Origin: Chitinophaga varians
GTDB taxonomy: Bacteria; Bacteroidota; Bacteroidia; Chitinophagales; Chitinophagaceae
Direction of reading: 5' to 3'
Length of the DNA stretch: 64,000 nucleotides
Assembly: GCF_012641275.1 (NCBI RefSeq)
Contig: NZ_JABAIA010000002.1
Coordinates: forward strand, 558,001 to 622,000
Translations under genes and position numbers: made by a program
Shown here: positions 60,624 through 64,000 of the stretch, piece after piece
How the letters are laid out: every line of letters starts with the position of its first letter
Numbering within the stretch: the first letter of the stretch is position 1
The notes under the pieces: generated by a model
Database searches by the model: none
What the model was told of the DNA's origin: nothing
The model's input: the letters and a program-made list of their open reading frames with translations, nothing else

Positions 60624-62255
60624 TCAGTGCGGTAAATCCCACCAAAGTCTTACGCCACCGTTATCCTGAGCACCGGGGCCCAGCAGCTGTATGGCTTTTT
60701 CCACTTCGGCTTTGTTGGAAGTGTACTCTGTGTTGGGGAATGGTATCCTTCTGATCTGTATGTCTGTGTTGATGGTCCCATTGCTGTAGTTGTTCACTAC
60801 AGGGAAGAGTTTGGGATAGCCGGTCCTGCGGAATTCAGTCCAGGCTTCCTGTCCTTCCGGATACATGGCGATCCATTTCTGGGTGATGATGCGTTCCAGT
60901 TTTTGAGCCGGAGAGGCAGCTTCGTCCCATTTGATGGTGATATCGGACATTGCCGCATGGTTGTTGGTAGCATTGCGGGGGTCCACGTAGTCGATTGGTT
61001 TGCTGGAGGCATCAGCCACGTAAGCATTTACAGCTACCGGATCTGCGTCCCATTGTGTGAAAGAGGTACGGATACCTTTTTCATACAGTTCACCTGGTGT
61101 GCCGCCTGCATTGGCCCAGCCGTTGAGGGCCGCTTCTGCGCGCAGGAACCATATTTCAGCGGAGGTCATCAGCTGAAGGGGAGTGGTGGCTTTGAAGGTT
61201 TTGTTTTCTGCCACGGCAGGAATGGAATAACCAGTGTAATCCGGTTTGGCGGTCACCAGGCTGCCAATGCGGATACCTTTGTAGGTTCCGGGATAAGCGG
61301 TGGCATGGTCAAAATATTTCGGAAGACGTGGGTCTTTGTACCCTACCAGGATCGATTCCATGGATGCGTTCATGGCGTTGTCTGTCCAGGCTGTAACGAT
61401 GGTGTACAGTGGGTTTTTTAAGCCAAAACCGGAAACGGTGGCGTTGTCTTTGTTGATTTCCATCACACCGCCATTGGCAGGATTCAGGGCTTTTTCACCT
61501 TCTTCCTTTGCTTTGTCTTTGGCTACACCGGCAATACGGACAGCGAGGCGCAGGCGGAGGGAGTTGGCGAACTTGATCCACTGTTTGTAGTCGCCACCAT
61601 ACAGCATATCAAACTTGGCAAAGAGGGATACGCCGGGATGTGCTGCTACATAGGTGTTCAGCGTAGTCACTGCGGTGTCCAGCTCTTTAAAGAAGCGGGT
61701 GTACACGTCCTGTTGTTTATCGTAAGAGGAGGAGGTGCCGCCGCTGCCGTAGCTGCTGTAAGGAATAGGACCGTAGATATCGGTCACCCGGTGCATGGCT
61801 TCTACTTTCAGGATGAGAGCAATGGCCCAGAATTCAGGTGCTGTTTGTGCGGCGCCTCTTCTCTTTACTTCATAGATAGGGGCCATCACGTTGTTGTATG
61901 CCAGGTTGAAGGCGGAGGCGTTCCAGCCGTCTACCAGGGAGTACGTCATGTTATTGATGTTGCCGCGGAAGTTATTTGGCGGCATCAGATAACCGGAATA
62001 TACGTCGCCCATCAGGTTTTGTTGCAGCTGAAAGTCGCCGTTGGTATTATTGAAGTTAAAATAGATGGAAGACTGTATCTGCGGAAAGAAACCACCGATA
62101 TAGTTGAAGTCGGGCTTCAGCGCGTCTTCGGTCAAACCGGTATTATCCGTGTTGTACTCCTCGAAGTTTTTGGTACAGGCGTTGAGGCCAAGGAGACCTG
62201 CCGCCAGCGCGATGACTGCCACCGGCTTGTATAGTTTGAAGCTGAATTTTTTCAT
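60624..62255 (-). CDS. SusD/RagB-family outer-membrane lipoprotein
   Basis: A 543-residue SusD-like protein, the lid of a SusCD nutrient importer. The lipobox LLGLNACTKNF places the lipid cysteine at residue 27. The FNYIGGFFPQIQSSIYFNFNNTNGD region and the helical RAEAALNGWANAG, with the IRRIPFPNTEYTSNKAEVEKA end, fit the SusD-like_2 group. The start at 62255 (MKKFSFKLYK) is preferred; the frame extends upstream to 62282. It is 26 bp after the SusC stop. The ligand (glycan or peptide) cannot be assigned, as no degradative enzymes are adjacent in the window. Confidence 0.93.
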   Translation of the reverse strand: MKKFSFKLYKPVAVIALAAGLLGLNACTKNFEEYNTDNTGLTEDALKPDFNYIGGFFPQIQSSIYFNFNNTNGDFQLQQNLMGDVYSGYLMPPNNFRGNINNMTYSLVDGWNASAFNLAYNNVMAPIYEVKRRGAAQTAPEFWAIALILKVEAMHRVTDIYGPIPYSSYGSGGTSSSYDKQQDVYTRFFKELDTAVTTLNTYVAAHPGVSLFAKFDMLYGGDYKQWIKFANSLRLRLAVRIAGVAKDKAKEEGEKALNPANGGVMEINKDNATVSGFGLKNPLYTIVTAWTDNAMNASMESILVGYKDPRLPKYFDHATAYPGTYKGIRIGSLVTAKPDYTGYSIPAVAENKTFKATTPLQLMTSAEIWFLRAEAALNGWANAGGTPGELYEKGIRTSFTQWDADPVAVNAYVADASSKPIDYVDPRNATNNHAAMSDITIKWDEAASPAQKLERIITQKWIAMYPEGQEAWTEFRRTGYPKLFPVVNNYSNGTINTDIQIRRIPFPNTEYTSNKAEVEKAIQLLGPGAQDNGGVRLWWDLPH

Positions 62256-62281
62256 CTGTGTTGAATTAAAGGTGAACATCA

Positions 62282-64000
62282 TTAGAAACCAACATTCAGG
62301 TTAAAGCCAAAGCTGCGGGTTGCGGGCATACCGAACATATCTACACCGGAGAGGCCGTTGCCGGTAGACAGGGCGATTTCCGGATCATAAGGCGCTTTTT
62401 TGGAGATATACCAGAGATTTCTGCCTACCAGGGAGAAGCGGAGGCTTTTTACGAAGCCGTGGCCCAACGCTCTGGAAGGAACACCATAACCGAGAGACAA
62501 CTCTCTTAATCTTACTACGGTAGCGTCGTACATGTACTCGCCGCTCACACCGTCACGACCACCGATAGTACCGTACCATTTTTCGGCGTCTACTTTGGTA
62601 ACGGGCTGTTTGGTGCTTTCATTGATACCGTCGATAGTAACGCCACCGGCTTTACGGGCAGCGCCTGTTCTTTCAGATACACCGTATTTGTCCAGTACCG
62701 CTTCGGTCATAGACATTACTTTACCGCCGAATTTGCCATCGATCAGGAAGCTCAGCGTGAAATCGTTATAAGTGAAACGGTTGTTCCAGCCTCCTTGCCA
62801 TTTTGGATTGGAGTTGCCTACAAACACGAGGTCAGACGTTACCAGCGGAGTGCCATCGGAACCGATGATCACACGGCCGCTTTCATCTCTTTTCAGTGTT
62901 TTACCATAGATATCACCGTAAGATCCGCCTTTGGCCATGATGGAAGCAAAGGTGTTGGAACCGGCCGGTGTCAGGATAAACTGATCAATGTTGTCTGCCA
63001 GCTCAATGACTTCGTTCTTGTTCTTGGAATAGTTCAGGGTGGTGTTCCAGGTGAACTTGCCTGACTGGATAACGTTGTAACCTAATACCACTTCAATACC
63101 GCTGTTCTGGATGTTACCGGCGTTGATGAAGCGGAAAGAGTAACCTGTTCCCGGCGGTACGGCGATCTGGAAGTACTGGTTAGTGGTATTGGTTTTATAA
63201 TAGGTGAAGTCGAAGTTCAGCCTGTTGTTCAGGAAACGCCATTCTGTACCGATTTCCAGGGATTTGGTTTTTTCCGGTTTCAGTTCTTTGAAAGGCGCCT
63301 GGTTGTTGAACAGGAAGGTGCCACCCACCTGGCCAAGCCTGTTGAGCGGGTTGGTCACATACCAGGGAACGGTGTTACCTACGACAGCATATGAACCGCG
63401 CAGTTTGGCGTAACTAACAGGTTCCGGCATGTTGAAAAGCTGATGGAGCATGAAAGAAAGGCCGGCAGAGGGATAAAAGTAGGAGCCGTTTCCAGTGAAT
63501 GCCAGATTGGAAGACCAGTCGTTACGTCCGCTGAGGTCCAGGAATACCAGGTCTTTATAAGAAAGGTTTACGTTGCCAAAGGCTGCCTGCAGCTGGCTGT
63601 GGTTCTCCGGTACGGTCTGGATAAGGCTGCCTGTGGTCATGTTCTGGAGGGTAAAGAAGTTAGCCACATAGAGATCGCCCAGGTAGCTGTCAGCGTTCAT
63701 GCCTTTGGTACGGGTATCGTTGATGCTGGTACCTAACAGGGCATTCAGTTTGAAGTTGCCGATGTTGCGGTTCAGGTTCAGGATCAAATCACCATAGAAC
63801 TGTGTGGTGGTGAGATTGCTCATGATATAACGGCCGTTGGCGCCGGAGAGTACGCCGTTGGTACCGGCATAAAACTGGCCATCGTAGGTATCGTTGGTAC
63901 GGTCCATATTACCACGGGCCTGGAGGTACAGCCAGTCATTGAAGTCGTATTTGGCGCTGGCGTTGAAGAGCGTTCTGTTACGTACGGCCTGGCTGGTGTT
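62282..64000 (-). CDS. SusC/RagA-family TonB-dependent transporter, 5' truncated by window edge
   Basis: The frame is open to the window end, giving 573 visible C-terminal residues of a normally about 1000-residue protein; the signal peptide, carboxypeptidase-like domain and plug lie beyond the edge. The visible part is a beta-barrel with strands such as LNFDFTYYKTNTTNQYF, TWNTTLNYSKNKNEVIEL and SLRFSLVGRNLWYISKKAPYDPE, and the terminal MPATRSFGFNLNVGF ending in Phe that is usual for SusC. It is paired with the SusD gene downstream. Confidence 0.95.
   Translation of the reverse strand, partial: NTSQAVRNRTLFNASAKYDFNDWLYLQARGNMDRTNDTYDGQFYAGTNGVLSGANGRYIMSNLTTTQFYGDLILNLNRNIGNFKLNALLGTSINDTRTKGMNADSYLGDLYVANFFTLQNMTTGSLIQTVPENHSQLQAAFGNVNLSYKDLVFLDLSGRNDWSSNLAFTGNGSYFYPSAGLSFMLHQLFNMPEPVSYAKLRGSYAVVGNTVPWYVTNPLNRLGQVGGTFLFNNQAPFKELKPEKTKSLEIGTEWRFLNNRLNFDFTYYKTNTTNQYFQIAVPPGTGYSFRFINAGNIQNSGIEVVLGYNVIQSGKFTWNTTLNYSKNKNEVIELADNIDQFILTPAGSNTFASIMAKGGSYGDIYGKTLKRDESGRVIIGSDGTPLVTSDLVFVGNSNPKWQGGWNNRFTYNDFTLSFLIDGKFGGKVMSMTEAVLDKYGVSERTGAARKAGGVTIDGINESTKQPVTKVDAEKWYGTIGGRDGVSGEYMYDATVVRLRELSLGYGVPSRALGHGFVKSLRFSLVGRNLWYISKKAPYDPEIALSTGNGLSGVDMFGMPATRSFGFNLNVGF

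Overview
This window comes from a member of the Bacteroidota, most probably a Chitinophaga-like Chitinophagaceae. The evidence is a SusC/SusD pair, TlpA-like thioredoxins with an N-terminal domain of unknown function, DUF4270/DUF4907/DUF6702 proteins, LytS/LytTR signalling, promoter-like TTTG...TAnnTTTG boxes, few recognisable Shine-Dalgarno sites and a large flexirubin/aryl-polyene type gene cluster. Species assignment is inference; no rRNA or tRNA gene was seen.

Layout. (1) 1-4778: a tightly packed tryptophan-histidine operon, trpB (cut by the window edge), trpA, hisH, a GNAT-HisA fusion, hisF and hisIE. (2) 4779-11946: a perfect 38-bp inverted repeat, two paralogous secreted TlpA-like proteins, a BlaI/M56 sensor pair with tandem operator-like palindromes, a peroxiredoxin, a cytoplasmic DsbA-like protein and a formylglycine-generating-enzyme-like lipoprotein. 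(3) 12075-19811: a GH1 glycosidase, a DUF4270 lipoprotein with an outer-membrane barrel protein, a kelch/DUF4907 pair and a LytS/LytTR two-component system. (4) 20098-28267: a cysteine desulfurase, a phosphoglucosamine-mutase-type enzyme, an LtaS-like sulfatase-fold membrane protein, a methyltransferase, a PAP2 phosphatase, a ZIP transporter and a CNNM/CorC protein.

(5) 28414-54262: the centrepiece, 25 consecutive plus-strand genes that look like a complete aryl-polyene/flexirubin pathway. Tyrosine ammonia-lyase would make 4-coumarate; a PaaK-like ligase would activate it; two acyl carrier proteins (with a dedicated AcpS) would carry it; three intact ketosynthases plus two degenerate partners, one ketoreductase and two hot-dog dehydratases would build the polyene; an O-methyltransferase, a flavin halogenase and a phytoene-desaturase-like oxidoreductase would tailor it; acyltransferases and a thioesterase would release or esterify it; LolA, a lipoprotein and an MMPL transporter fused to an acyltransferase and a methyltransferase would move it to the outer membrane. 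No DarA/DarB-like dialkylresorcinol genes are present here, so the acyl acceptor is not defined by this window.

(6) 54259-60020: a truncated MqsA-like antitoxin relic, an alpha/beta hydrolase, two tiny coupled ORFs, DUF6702, HupE/UreJ, an M1-family peptidase and an esterase. (7) 60380-64000: hairpins, a terminator and a minus-strand SusD/SusC pair, with SusC cut by the window edge.

A recurrent non-coding theme is a family of short-unit inverted repeats (unit close to ATTCGTAATTCGTAATT, or a TTTTTTGATTTACGATTTTTTG variant) in the gaps between operons, especially inside the pigment cluster. One copy has run into a ketosynthase gene and encodes its C-terminal tail.
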